Assembly (NCBI RefSeq): GCF_016820585.1
Contig: NZ_JADHDX010000004.1
Coordinates: forward strand, 212,444 to 276,443
DNA: 64,000 bases
Direction: 5' to 3'
From: Arthrobacter beigongshangensis
Lineage (GTDB): Bacteria > Bacillota > Bacilli > Bacillales_A > Planococcaceae
Below, in pieces: positions 1 to 7,285 of the stretch (position 1 is its first letter; the number at the start of each line of letters is the position of its first letter). A program made the position numbers and the translations under genes. A model generated the notes under the pieces. That model searched no databases and was not told where the DNA came from. It saw nothing but the letters and a program-made list of their open reading frames with translations.

Positions 1-2
1 CT

Positions 3-332
3 CCAGACGAAGAATTATTCGATGCAATTCGTATTGTCCATGAAGGGGGGACGTACATCCACCCAACAATGGCGACGTCACTCGTCCGAGAGTTCGTCAA
101 AAAAGATGGAGATGGCATAGAAACAGACCCATACAAAATTCTGTCTAAGCGTGAAATCGAAGTTTTACCACTTGTAGCAAAAGGGTATGGCAATAAAGAA
201 ATTGCAGAAAAACTATATATATCGGTTAAAACAGTGGAAGCACATAAATCTAAAATTATGGAAAAGCTTCAGCTGAAAAGTCGTCCTGAACTCGTTGAAT
301 ATGCATTGAAGAAAAAGTTTCTAAACTTTTAA
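3..332 (+). CDS. nreC: NreC-type LuxR/NarL family response regulator, 3' part
   Basis: The reading frame is open from base 3, so the gene starts outside the window. What remains is the end of the receiver domain ([16 protein letters not shown]) and a complete LuxR-type helix-turn-helix: [20 protein letters not shown], then an IAEKLYIS recognition region and [14 protein letters not shown]. Proteins of this type are the DNA-binding partners of the oxygen-sensing kinase NreB and activate nitrate and nitrite reductase genes and a nitrate transporter in staphylococci. The assignment as NreC rests on the next genes: a nitrate transporter with a TAGGG-N4-CCCTA palindrome (893-906) and a molybdenum cofactor cluster. 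The receiver phosphorylation site lies outside the window, so another NarL-family paralogue is possible. Confidence 0.75.
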   Translation, partial: PDEELFDAIRIVHEGGTYIHPTMATSLVREFVKKDGDGIETDPYKILSKREIEVLPLVAKGYGNKEIAEKLYISVKTVEAHKSKIMEKLQLKSRPELVEYALKKKFLNF

Positions 333-350
333 AGGTGAGGTGCGGAATCG

Positions 351-878
351 GTGGCGAAAGAGAAGAAGTTCAAGTTTGATTTACCTGCATTGCGTGTACT
401 AGAAAATGAGCATAATTATTTGTTGCATGTAATGGAAGGATGGCATTTAATCGTCCTTGCTTTTGAACGCGATATGTACACGCTTGAAGAAGGGCATGAG
501 GCATTACAGACTCTTCGAAAGCTAATAATCGAGTTTATTGACCCATTGAAAAATCATACGGAGAAAGAGGAGGAATTCCTTTTTCCCTTACTAGCTAAGT
601 ACGTAGGTACTGAACAAGGACCTGTTAATGCAACTGAAGAAGAACATGAAGAAATCGATGCGTATATTGGTCATTTCCTGCATCATACTCGGGGAGATTT
701 AACTAGCCTGACGATGCAAAATATGAAGGATGTCGTTCGGGATGCGGGGGAAGCGTTCGAGGTGATTACAGTCCATTTCGTGAAGGAAGAGTCGATTCTG
801 TTCCCAATGGTTAACAATATTTTACGAATTGAAGAGCAGGATAAGCTTTACGAGCAGCTTTATACGTCTATTCTGTGA
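351..878 (+). CDS. Hemerythrin HHE domain protein
   Basis: A 175-residue soluble protein, GTG start, with AAAGGTGAGGTG (331-342) as ribosome binding site, 18 bases after the nreC stop and probably in the same operon. It carries the spaced His/Glu ligands of a diiron hemerythrin four-helix bundle: ENEHNYLLHVMEGWH near residue 20, NHTEKEEEFLFP near 70, EEEHEEIDAYIGHF near 100 and VHFVKEESILFP near 145. Family members bind oxygen or nitric oxide or act in iron-sulfur repair under nitrosative stress. Next to an NreC-type regulator and a nitrate transporter, a role in sensing or buffering O2/NO during nitrate respiration is a reasonable inference. It is not NreA, which is a GAF-domain nitrate sensor. 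Confidence 0.85.
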   Translation: MAKEKKFKFDLPALRVLENEHNYLLHVMEGWHLIVLAFERDMYTLEEGHEALQTLRKLIIEFIDPLKNHTEKEEEFLFPLLAKYVGTEQGPVNATEEEHEEIDAYIGHFLHHTRGDLTSLTMQNMKDVVRDAGEAFEVITVHFVKEESILFPMVNNILRIEEQDKLYEQLYTSIL

Positions 879-892
879 CAAAGGTTAGTGGT

Positions 893-926
893 TAGGGATT
901 TCCCTAGCGCTTTAGAGGGAGAACCC
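893..926 (+). promoter_or_regulatory. Two NreC-type palindromes upstream of narK
   Basis: TAGGG-ATTT-CCCTA at 893-906 is an exact match to the TAGGG-N4-CCCTA palindrome described for NreC in Staphylococcus carnosus. A second, weaker copy, GAGGG-AGAA-CCCGA (915-928), has its centre 22 bp downstream, two helical turns away on the same DNA face. They lie about 75-110 bp before the narK ATG, a normal place for an activator. The nreC gene is close by. Confidence 0.75.
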
Positions 927-1000
927 GATAGTTTTTAAGAATTGCAGTCGTTACAATCGAGTTATAGCATTAGCAATTAATTAGGATTGGACTGATTGGG

Positions 1001-2515
1001 ATGATTAGAAAAGCACAGTTGCCGTTGCAGACGGCGAACTTAGTAGTCGGTTTCATGGTATGGGTACTCATATCTTCACTGCTGCCATTCATTACAGAAG
1101 ATATTGCAATTCCAGCGGAAAAACTTGCTATTGTAACGGCTGTGCCAGTCGTGTTAGGGTCTATTCTTAGAATTCCGTTAGGCTACTATGCGAATGTATT
1201 TGGTGCCAGAGTAATCTTTTTAGTAAGTTTCATATTATTGCTATTTCCAGTGTTCTATATAAGTGAAGCGTCAACGTTTACAGATTTAATTATTGGTGGA
1301 ACATTACTGGGAATTGGTGGAGCTGTGTTTTCCGTAGGGGTTACATCATTACCGAAGTATTACCCGAAAGAGAAGCATGGTCTCGTCAACGGAATTTATG
1401 GAATGGGGAATGTGGGGACAGCGGTATCCACATTCGCAGCACCTGTCATTGCCACACAAGTCGGTTGGTCGATGACTGTTAAATTTTATCTGATTATACT
1501 ATTGGTTTTTGCGGCATTAAACTTCATATTTGGTGATCGTAAAGAAGTGAAAGTGAAAACACCTATTGTAGAGCAAATTAAAGGTGTCTATAAAAATGAG
1601 AAGCTGTGGTTCTTCTCGTTATTCTATTTCATCACGTTTGGTTCATTCGTTGCCTTTACGATATTCTTGCCAAACTTTTTGGTCACTTTTTTCGAGTTAG
1701 ATAAAGTGGATGCAGGGATGCGGACAGCTGGATTTATTGTGGTGGCGACATTCCTTCGCCCGGTTGGCGGATGGCTTGCAGATAAATTCCAACCATTGTT
1801 TCTGTTAATGGGTGTTTTTTCCGTTTTAACATTTGCATCATTTTTACTTGCATTTTCACCGTCGATTCTGTTGTATACAATTGCAAGTATGTTGATTGCG
1901 ACTTCAGCTGGAATTGGGAACGGGGTTATTTTTAAACTTGTGCCTTTCTATTTCAACAAGCAGGCAGGTATTGTCAACGGAATTGTATCTATGATGGGTG
2001 GTTTAGGTGGATTTTTCCCGCCATTATTATTATCTGCCATCTTTACATTGACAGGATCCTATTCGATTGGTTTCATGGCATTTTCTCAAGTGGCGCTTGC
2101 AAGTTTAGTGCTTGTCGTTTGGCTCTATTATATGGACCGCGTCTCGAGTGCTACGGAAGTGTTTAATTCGACTGGACAAGGAATTCTCGTAACGAATCCT
2201 GCGGGTACCATTGAGTTAGTGAATCCGGCTTTTACAAAGCTCACAGGCTATACTCCAGAAGAAGTAGTTGGAAGAAACCCGAATATACTTAGCTCTGGCA
2301 GACAATCCTCAGAGTTCTACACGACGATGTGGAGTCAGATTGGGCAAGAGGGCTCTTGGCAAGGAAAGGTTTGGAATAAGAAGAAAAATGGAGAAGAATA
2401 TTTAGAGTTTCTGTCCATCAATGCGGTGACAGATGACTCTGGAGAACCAATCCGATACGTTGGGACGTTCAGCGATATAACGCCTCCAGGCGAAGAGGGC
2501 AGCCGGTCAAATTGA
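1001..2515 (+). CDS. narK: NarK-family nitrate/nitrite transporter with C-terminal PAS domain
   Basis: A 504-residue protein. Residues 1-380 form a 12-helix major facilitator with the two glycine-rich nitrate signatures: GIGGAVFSVGVTSLPKYYPK in helix 4-5 and GIGNGVIFKLVPFYFNKQ plus GIVNGIVSMMGGLGGF later. Residues 385-495 are a PAS domain with PAC motif (FNSTGQGILVTNPAGTIELV, LTGYTPEEVVGR, then YVGTFSDIT). The chain ends about ten residues after the PAC, with no kinase or GGDEF output. NarK proteins import nitrate or exchange it for nitrite; a soluble PAS at the cytoplasmic tail is not part of the usual family and may sense redox, ligand or partner state. The ATG at 1001 has only a weak upstream AGGATTGG. 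Two NreC-type sites upstream suggest induction under low oxygen. The 3' end runs into hairpins and a repeat, so late truncation of a longer protein cannot be excluded. Confidence 0.9.
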   Translation: MIRKAQLPLQTANLVVGFMVWVLISSLLPFITEDIAIPAEKLAIVTAVPVVLGSILRIPLGYYANVFGARVIFLVSFILLLFPVFYISEASTFTDLIIGGTLLGIGGAVFSVGVTSLPKYYPKEKHGLVNGIYGMGNVGTAVSTFAAPVIATQVGWSMTVKFYLIILLVFAALNFIFGDRKEVKVKTPIVEQIKGVYKNEKLWFFSLFYFITFGSFVAFTIFLPNFLVTFFELDKVDAGMRTAGFIVVATFLRPVGGWLADKFQPLFLLMGVFSVLTFASFLLAFSPSILLYTIASMLIATSAGIGNGVIFKLVPFYFNKQAGIVNGIVSMMGGLGGFFPPLLLSAIFTLTGSYSIGFMAFSQVALASLVLVVWLYYMDRVSSATEVFNSTGQGILVTNPAGTIELVNPAFTKLTGYTPEEVVGRNPNILSSGRQSSEFYTTMWSQIGQEGSWQGKVWNKKKNGEEYLEFLSINAVTDDSGEPIRYVGTFSDITPPGEEGSRSN

Positions 2516-2532
2516 CCGGAAGCCCTCGCTTC
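2490..2532 (+). terminator. GC-rich hairpin overlapping the narK stop
   Basis: An imperfect inverted repeat with arms GAGGGC-A-GCCGGTCAA and TTGACCGG-A-AGCCCTC spans the narK stop codon (2513-2515) and is followed by a short T-rich stretch (CATTTTATC). It could end narK transcription or protect the 3' end. The T-run is weak, so function is uncertain. Confidence 0.5.
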
Positions 2533-2534
2533 AT

Positions 2535-2665
2535 TTTATCTTCAATCGGTGGGTCGCCCACCGATTGAAGATAAAGCCTCCGGCGGATGTCACAGATTTT
2601 GAAGGGAGTTAATTGCGCAAGCGCAATTCAAAATCTGGACGCAATCACGCCAAGGCGTAATTGAT
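2535..2665 (+). repeat. Modular hairpin repeat, copy A
   Basis: It begins with a perfect long hairpin (arm TTTATCTTCAATCGGTGGG, loop TCG, 2535-2575). Next comes the constant block GCCTCCGGCGGATGT (2576-2590). Then CAGATTTTGAA pairs with TTCAAAATCTG around an inner hairpin AATTGCGC-AA-GCGCAATT. It ends with the stem CAAT-c-ACGCC / GGCGT-a-ATTG (2642-2663). Two other copies in the window (52085-52280 and 63859-63989) share the constant block and the stem plan, with compensating base changes. The copy ends about ten bases before the moeB ribosome binding site and fills the narK-moeB intergenic region. Confidence 0.85.
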
Positions 2666-2686
2666 AATGAGTAGAGGGTGATCTAT

Positions 2687-3706
2687 TTGGAAAACCGTTA
2701 TTCAAGACAAGTACTGTTTAAACCAGTAGGACAGCTTGGACAGGATAAGTTAAGTGCATCCCATGTTGTCATCATTGGCTGTGGCGCATTAGGGTCGGCT
2801 ATTTCAGAGACACTTGTGCGAGCGGGTGTTGGTAAATTGACGATTGCAGATCGAGATTATGTCGAAGCAACAAATTTACAAAGGCAACAACTATTTGTCG
2901 AACAAGATGCACGTAAGGGTGTACCGAAAGTGGTGGCAGCTGAAAGACGGTTGAAAGACATTCGGCAAGACGTTGACATCGTAACAGTGCTCGACCACAT
3001 TGACGGACCACTTATAGAAGACATCACAAAAGATGCTGATTTGATTATGGATGCGACGGATAATTTTGAAACGCGTCTTCTGATGAATGATATCGCATGG
3101 AAAATAGGTATTCCCTGGGTGTACGGGGCATGTGTAGGTAGTTCAGGTACGGTTTTTCCCTTCATTCCAGGGAAGACTGCTTGCTTCCGCTGCCTACTTC
3201 CGGTATTACCGTCTGTCAATGAAACATGTGATACGGCAGGGATTATCGCACCAGCAGTGCAAATTGCTGCCGCACATCAAAGTGCAGAAGCGTTAAAATG
3301 GCTGACGGGGAATGAAGAGGCAATGCGAACGAAAGTCTATCATTTTGATGTTTGGAACAATACGCATGTCGAAGCAGGGATTTCCCGTATGCGTAGCGAA
3401 GTATGTGAAACATGTGGCAAGACGCCAACATACCCAACGCTACATCGCGCAGACGGAACTGGATATGCAGTTTTATGTGGTAGGGATACTGTGCAGATTA
3501 TCCCGGATAGTGCACGTCCTTTGACGATAACAGATGGAGAAAATGTCGCCAAGCGTTTAGGTACACCTTATAAAGTAACCCCTTTTTTTATAGAATTTCA
3601 TGCGAGTGGTTATCGCTGTATTTTATTTGGCAATGGAAGGTTATTAATTCACGGATTAAAGGATATGAAGGTTGGACGCAAACTGTACCACCAATTTTTT
3701 GGATGA
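2687..3706 (+). CDS. moeB: MoeB/ThiF-family adenylyltransferase (molybdopterin-synthase activating)
   Basis: An E1-like enzyme that adenylates the C-terminal Gly-Gly of MoaD before sulfur transfer. It shows the nucleotide loop GCGALGSAISETLVRAG, the Arg motif NLQRQQLF, DATDNFETR, the zinc cysteines CFRC and CETCG, and the active-site region CDTAGIIAPAVQ. The total of about 339 residues equals MoeB without a rhodanese domain. I prefer TTG 2687 (MENRYSRQ) because GAGGGTG (2674-2680) is well spaced before it; an in-frame GTG at 2678 lies inside that ribosome binding site. It is first in the cofactor cluster and MoaD is nearby, favouring MoeB over ThiF, although one protein could serve both pathways. 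Confidence 0.88.
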   Translation: MENRYSRQVLFKPVGQLGQDKLSASHVVIIGCGALGSAISETLVRAGVGKLTIADRDYVEATNLQRQQLFVEQDARKGVPKVVAAERRLKDIRQDVDIVTVLDHIDGPLIEDITKDADLIMDATDNFETRLLMNDIAWKIGIPWVYGACVGSSGTVFPFIPGKTACFRCLLPVLPSVNETCDTAGIIAPAVQIAAAHQSAEALKWLTGNEEAMRTKVYHFDVWNNTHVEAGISRMRSEVCETCGKTPTYPTLHRADGTGYAVLCGRDTVQIIPDSARPLTITDGENVAKRLGTPYKVTPFFIEFHASGYRCILFGNGRLLIHGLKDMKVGRKLYHQFFG

Positions 3707-3721
3707 AGTGGGGGAAGTCTT

Positions 3722-4231
3722 TTGTCGACTGTACATAATGAAGAAAAGCAGTTGGTTTGCTGTGTGTTGACGATTAGTGACACACGGAATATTGCGAATG
3801 ACCGAAGTGGTTGGACAATCCGGACTAAGCTTGAAATAGCTGGTCATAAAATTTTTGAAACATGGATATGCCAGGATGATAAAATGGAAATTGAGTCGAT
3901 AGTAGAGGAATGGCTGAGAAATCCCAATGTGAATGCCATTATTACAACAGGCGGAACGGGCATTGGTTTCCGTGATGTTACGGTTGAAACGCTCACACCT
4001 TATTTTACAAAAACACTCGATGGTTTTGGTGAATTGTTCCGTTATTTGAGCTATACAGAGGATGTTGGATCGAAAGCACTGCTAAGTAGGGCAATTGCTG
4101 GGACTGTGAAAGAAAAAGTGGTATTTGCACTTCCGGGTTCAGAAAAGGCAGTGAATTTAGCGATGGATAAGCTGGTTGTGCTTGAGCTACCTCATATTAT
4201 TCACGAGCTGACGAAGCATCTAGACGACTAA
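3722..4231 (+). CDS. moaB: MoaB molybdopterin adenylyltransferase-type protein
   Basis: A 169-residue MoaB/MogA-fold protein that binds molybdopterin and activates it with ATP before metal insertion. The MPT-binding signature TTGGTGIGFRDVTVE lies near residue 80, followed by FGELFRYLSYTEDVGSKALL and the LPGSEKAV loop. TTG start at 3722 behind GTGGGGGAAG, 15 bases after moeB, so probably co-transcribed. Oddity: the last three codons and the stop (CTA GAC GAC TAA) are identical to the 12 bases that end the repeat immediately downstream (4274-4285). The native 3' end therefore seems to have been replaced or duplicated by that element. Confidence 0.9.
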   Translation: MSTVHNEEKQLVCCVLTISDTRNIANDRSGWTIRTKLEIAGHKIFETWICQDDKMEIESIVEEWLRNPNVNAIITTGGTGIGFRDVTVETLTPYFTKTLDGFGELFRYLSYTEDVGSKALLSRAIAGTVKEKVVFALPGSEKAVNLAMDKLVVLELPHIIHELTKHLDD

Positions 4232-4285
4232 CAAAAGCGCAAGCGCCTGTTCAGCCCTGACAAGCGCTGGAGTCTAGACGACTAA
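4220..4285 (+). repeat. Short intergenic repeat bounded by 12-bp direct repeats
   Basis: CTAGACGACTAA occurs at 4220-4231 (the moaB 3' end) and again at 4274-4285. Between them is a hairpin-forming segment starting AAAAGCGCAAGCGCC and closing GACAAGCGCTGGAGT, with paired AGCGC/GCGCT and TGT-t-CAG/CTGACA arms. A decayed relative, GGCGCCCGGAGTCTAGAC, is at 59909-59926. Its family resembles small palindromic repeats common between genes in Bacillales; that link is from memory and not checked. Confidence 0.65.
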
Positions 4286-4307
4286 AAAAAGGATGCTTTA
4301 CGCATCC
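4285..4307 (-). terminator. moaC terminator
   Basis: Read on the minus strand, GGATGC-GTAAA-GCATCC is followed by seven T, directly after the moaC stop codon (4308-4310). Confidence 0.85.
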
Positions 4308-4799
4308 TCATAACTGTCGATGATAATCGCCATTTTTGCCGCCTGTTTTTTGAACTAACATGGTCGGGCCGATGATCATCTCTTTACCGGCAGCTTTACA
4401 CATGTCGTAAATGGTGAGTGCAGCGGCAGAAGCAGCAGTAAGTGCCTCCATCTCTACACCTGTTATACCCTTTGTTTTGGCTTCAGCTTGGATGTGGACT
4501 TCATAATGTGCGATTATCTCATCGATGTTCCATTCAAATCGAATGTCGACGCCTGTTAAGGGAATCGGATGGCACATCGGAATAATCGCAGATGTGTTTT
4601 TTGCCGCCATGATTGCGGCTACTTGGGCAACTGCAAAGACATCACCTTTCTTATTTGTCCCTTCCGTAATTTGAGAATGGATGGTTTTATTGACGATAAT
4701 CGAGGAAGCTGCAATAGCTGTTCTAATCGTTTCGGTTTTATCGGAAACGTCAACCATCTTTGCGCGTCCTTGTTCGTTAAAATGTGTGAGTTCAGACAA
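4308..4799 (-). CDS. moaC: MoaC cyclic pyranopterin monophosphate synthase
   Basis: A 163-residue protein starting [20 protein letters not shown], typical of MoaC, which with MoaA turns GTP into cyclic pyranopterin monophosphate. Conserved motifs include [28 protein letters not shown] and [17 protein letters not shown], and TIYDMCKA near the end. I chose TTG 4799 because AAAGGA lies nine bases before it; the in-frame ATG at 4808 directly touches that AAAGGA with no spacing. It is the only cofactor gene on the minus strand, inserted between moaB and moeA, and has its own promoter and terminator. Confidence 0.92.
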   Translation of the reverse strand: MSELTHFNEQGRAKMVDVSDKTETIRTAIAASSIIVNKTIHSQITEGTNKKGDVFAVAQVAAIMAAKNTSAIIPMCHPIPLTGVDIRFEWNIDEIIAHYEVHIQAEAKTKGITGVEMEALTAASAAALTIYDMCKAAGKEMIIGPTMLVQKTGGKNGDYHRQL

Positions 4800-4821
4800 T
4801 GGATTCATTCCTTTCGAACAA

Positions 4822-4836
4822 TATACTGTTAGTATA
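4822..4836. promoter_or_regulatory. Divergent moaC/moeA promoter palindrome
   Basis: TATACT-GTT-AGTATA is a perfect inverted repeat centred between the two divergent starts (moaC 4799, moeA 4860). Each arm reads as a -10-like TATACT for the gene on its side, giving leaders of roughly 26 bases. Overlapping -10 elements, or an operator for a shared regulator, are both possible. The -35 elements are poor. Confidence 0.5.
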
Positions 4837-4859
4837 CCAGAAGAATGTGAGGGATTAGC

Positions 4860-6116
4860 ATGGTAGAAATGAGAAAACCAATTCCGGTAGCAGAGGCAGT
4901 TCGGCTTGTGATGGAGCATATACATATACTTGGAACGGAAATGGTTCCGCTTGAACATACATATGGTAGAATTCTTGCCCAACCAATTATCGCGCGGCAT
5001 GATGTCCCGTCTTTTAATCGATCGCCGTATGATGGCTTTGCAGTTCGTGCACAAGATACAGCTGGCGCATCGGGTGATAATCGGGTTGCATTCGATGTCA
5101 TTGGTGAAATCGGAGCTGGCTATGTGGCAGAGCGAGCAATCGGCGAAAGGGAAGCCTACCGAATTATGACGGGCGCACCGATTCCCGACAATGCGGATGC
5201 GGTAGTAATGTTAGAGCAAACTGTTGAGCAAGCAGACGGCTTTACATTACGAAAGGCATTCACTTCTGGTGAAAATATTTCCTTTAAAGGCGAAGATGCA
5301 AAAGAAGGCGAGCCGTTAATAGAGGCGGGAACGGTCATTCATCCGGGGACAATTGCACTTCTCGCGACGTTCGGTTATGCACATGTGGAAGTGGCTAAGC
5401 GCCCTACTGTTGGGATTTTATCGACAGGGACAGAGCTGTTAGGAGTAGATGAGCAGCTGGTGCCAGGAAAAATACGTAACTCAAACGGTCCAATGATCGC
5501 GGCACAGCTGGATCGCATGGGCATTCGCTATCAGTCCTATGGAATGCAGGTGGATGATTTGGATGCATGCACGGCAATTGTTGAACAAGCGCTCACTGAA
5601 ACGGATATCCTCATTACAACGGGTGGTGTTTCGGTCGGTGATTATGATTATTTACCTGCGATTTATGAGCGTTTAGGTGCTAAGGTTTTATTCAACAAGG
5701 TGGCGATGCGGCCAGGTAGTGTGACGACGGTCGCTGTGCTTGGGAATCGGCTATTGTTTGGTTTGTCGGGCAATCCCTCAGCTTGTTTTACGGGGTTTGA
5801 ATTGTTCGCTCGACCGGCAATTATAGGGATGATGGGCGGAACGGCGCCGTATATGCCGCGCATGACAGCGAAGCTTGGTGAGGATTACTTAAAACCAAAT
5901 CCGTTCACGCGCTTTGTTCGTGCAATTTGGGATATGACGCCCGAAGGAATTGTTGCAGTGCCTGCCGGTTTTAATAAATCAAATGCGGTGTCTTCTATCG
6001 CACGAGGGAATTGTCTAATTGTCTTACCTGGTGGGACGCGCGGTTTTACAGCAGGTATGCAGGTTGATGTTTTGTTACTTGGAGCCGAACAAGGCGTTGG
6101 TGAATGGACGTTATGA
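4860..6116 (+). CDS. moeA: MoeA molybdopterin molybdenumtransferase
   Basis: A 418-residue enzyme that inserts molybdate into adenylated molybdopterin. Motifs: [16 protein letters not shown] near residue 55, [20 protein letters not shown] near 105, the MoaB/MogA-like core [14 protein letters not shown] near 255, and [20 protein letters not shown] with [10 protein letters not shown]. The ATG at 4860 follows GAGGGATTAGC. It is first of a tight rightward run moeA-mobB-moaE-moaD-mobA-moaA with overlapping or nearly overlapping ends, indicating a single transcript and translational coupling. Confidence 0.95.
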   Translation: MVEMRKPIPVAEAVRLVMEHIHILGTEMVPLEHTYGRILAQPIIARHDVPSFNRSPYDGFAVRAQDTAGASGDNRVAFDVIGEIGAGYVAERAIGEREAYRIMTGAPIPDNADAVVMLEQTVEQADGFTLRKAFTSGENISFKGEDAKEGEPLIEAGTVIHPGTIALLATFGYAHVEVAKRPTVGILSTGTELLGVDEQLVPGKIRNSNGPMIAAQLDRMGIRYQSYGMQVDDLDACTAIVEQALTETDILITTGGVSVGDYDYLPAIYERLGAKVLFNKVAMRPGSVTTVAVLGNRLLFGLSGNPSACFTGFELFARPAIIGMMGGTAPYMPRMTAKLGEDYLKPNPFTRFVRAIWDMTPEGIVAVPAGFNKSNAVSSIARGNCLIVLPGGTRGFTAGMQVDVLLLGAEQGVGEWTL

Positions 6117-6622
6117 AGACGCTTCATATTGTGGGCTTTAAAAACAGTGGCAAGACGACACTCGTTGCGAGATGGGTTCGTTTATTGAAAGAAAAGGGAC
6201 TATCAGTTGCGGTATTGAAGCATCATGGTCATGGCGGACAACCTGCCATGCCGGATGCTTCGACGGATACGATGCAATTTTTCGACAGTGGAGCAGATAT
6301 TGCGGTCGTTGCAGGCGGCGGTGCGGTTCAATTGCTGGTCAATGAAGAGCCGGAGTTCGCGGAGCTGAAAGAGACGGTGGCAATGAGGCGGCCGACTATT
6401 TTACTTGTAGAAGGGTATAAGGAACAACAAGGGGATAAAGTGGTTTTGTTAAGGAATGCGGAAGATTGGGAGTCCTTGCAGAACTTGTCGGGCATTCAGC
6501 TGGTTATCGGTTGTCCAGAAATTGTGGCGAGCAGTAGACGTATCGCATCAAGGACGGATGTCGAGCAACTGGATCACTGGTTCCTTGAGTGGATGGAGGA
6601 GGTTGACAATGAAACCGTTTGA
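6113..6622 (+). CDS. mobB: MobB molybdopterin-guanine dinucleotide biosynthesis adaptor
   Basis: About 169 residues starting [17 protein letters not shown], with Walker A GFKNSGKTT, KHHGHGG near residue 40 and ILLVEGYKEQ near 105. MobB is a P-loop GTPase that assists MobA in attaching GMP to the molybdenum cofactor. The ATG at 6113 overlaps the moeA stop in ATGA; an in-frame ATG nine bases earlier (6104) would add only MDV. The 3' end overlaps moaE by 14 bases. Confidence 0.9.
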   Translation: MKTLHIVGFKNSGKTTLVARWVRLLKEKGLSVAVLKHHGHGGQPAMPDASTDTMQFFDSGADIAVVAGGGAVQLLVNEEPEFAELKETVAMRRPTILLVEGYKEQQGDKVVLLRNAEDWESLQNLSGIQLVIGCPEIVASSRRIASRTDVEQLDHWFLEWMEEVDNETV

Positions 6623-7055
6623 AATTGTGGAAACACCGATTGATACACAGAAATATTCGGATTATGTTCTCCATGCGGGTGCAGGCGCTGTAACAGTTTT
6701 TACGGGGCATGTGCGGGAATGGACACACGGAGTTCGTACATTATATTTGGCATATGAGGCGTACGTTCCGATGGCGGAAAAGAAATTAGCGCAAATTGGT
6801 GCTGAAATGGAGGCTAAATGGCCAGGGGTGAAAGTAGCGATAGCGCACCGAATTGGTGAGATGCATATTTCTGATATCGCTGTACTCATCGCCGTATCGT
6901 CACCACATCGAAAAGCAGCCTATGAGGCGAATGAATATGCCATCGAACGCATTAAGGAAGTCGTGCCCATTTGGAAGAAAGAGATTTGGGAAGACGGCGA
7001 AGAGTGGATTGGTGGACAGAAAAAGTATCCTGAAAAGGGGAGTGTAGAACAGTGA
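6609..7055 (+). CDS. moaE: MoaE molybdopterin synthase catalytic subunit
   Basis: A 148-residue large subunit of molybdopterin synthase, which moves sulfur from the MoaD thiocarboxylate onto cyclic pyranopterin. Motifs: GAVTVFTGHVREW near residue 25, YEAYVPMAEKKL, AHRIGEMHISDIAVLIAVSS, HRKAAYEANEYAIERIKEVV and the catalytic lysine region WKKEIWEDGEEWIGG. The ATG at 6609 follows GGAGGAGG and lies inside the end of mobB. A longer frame open from 6456 is not used because it has no ribosome binding site and adds a non-conserved extension. Confidence 0.95.
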   Translation: MKPFEIVETPIDTQKYSDYVLHAGAGAVTVFTGHVREWTHGVRTLYLAYEAYVPMAEKKLAQIGAEMEAKWPGVKVAIAHRIGEMHISDIAVLIAVSSPHRKAAYEANEYAIERIKEVVPIWKKEIWEDGEEWIGGQKKYPEKGSVEQ

Positions 7056-7285
7056 TCAAAGTAAATTATTTTGCCAGACTACGCGAATTAACGGGCAAGG
7101 CAGAAGAAACAATTGAACAACAATCCATGACAGTGACAGAATTGTTGGATTGGGCAGAAGCTACTTATCCGGGTTTTGGCAAAGATACGATGCATGTTGC
7201 GGTCAATGAAGAGTATGCTTTGAAGGAAGATGTAATCCGATCGGGTGATATTTGCGCCTTTATTCCCCCGGTAAGTGGAGGATGA
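7052..7285 (+). CDS. moaD: MoaD molybdopterin synthase sulfur carrier
   Basis: A 77-residue ubiquitin-like protein ending in the diagnostic Gly-Gly (FIPPVSGG), the tail activated by MoeB. It has the small beta-grasp pattern with YFARLRELTGKAEE at the start and VNEEYALKEDVIRSGD before the tail. GTG start at 7052 inside the moaE stop (GTGA). Its stop overlaps the mobA start, so moaE, moaD and mobA are translationally coupled. Confidence 0.95.
   Translation: MIKVNYFARLRELTGKAEETIEQQSMTVTELLDWAEATYPGFGKDTMHVAVNEEYALKEDVIRSGDICAFIPPVSGG

Noticed and set aside
2799..3219. Minus-strand frames inside moeB
   Set aside because: Shadows of a well-conserved gene, with no start signals and low-complexity products.
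4308..5054. MoaC extended to 248 residues
   Set aside because: The added N-terminus overlaps the moeA coding region and promoter, is Cys/His-rich noise and has no ribosome binding site.
6456..6608. N-terminal extension of MoaE
   Set aside because: It overlaps mobB in another frame and has no conserved sequence; ATG 6609 follows GGAGGAGG.
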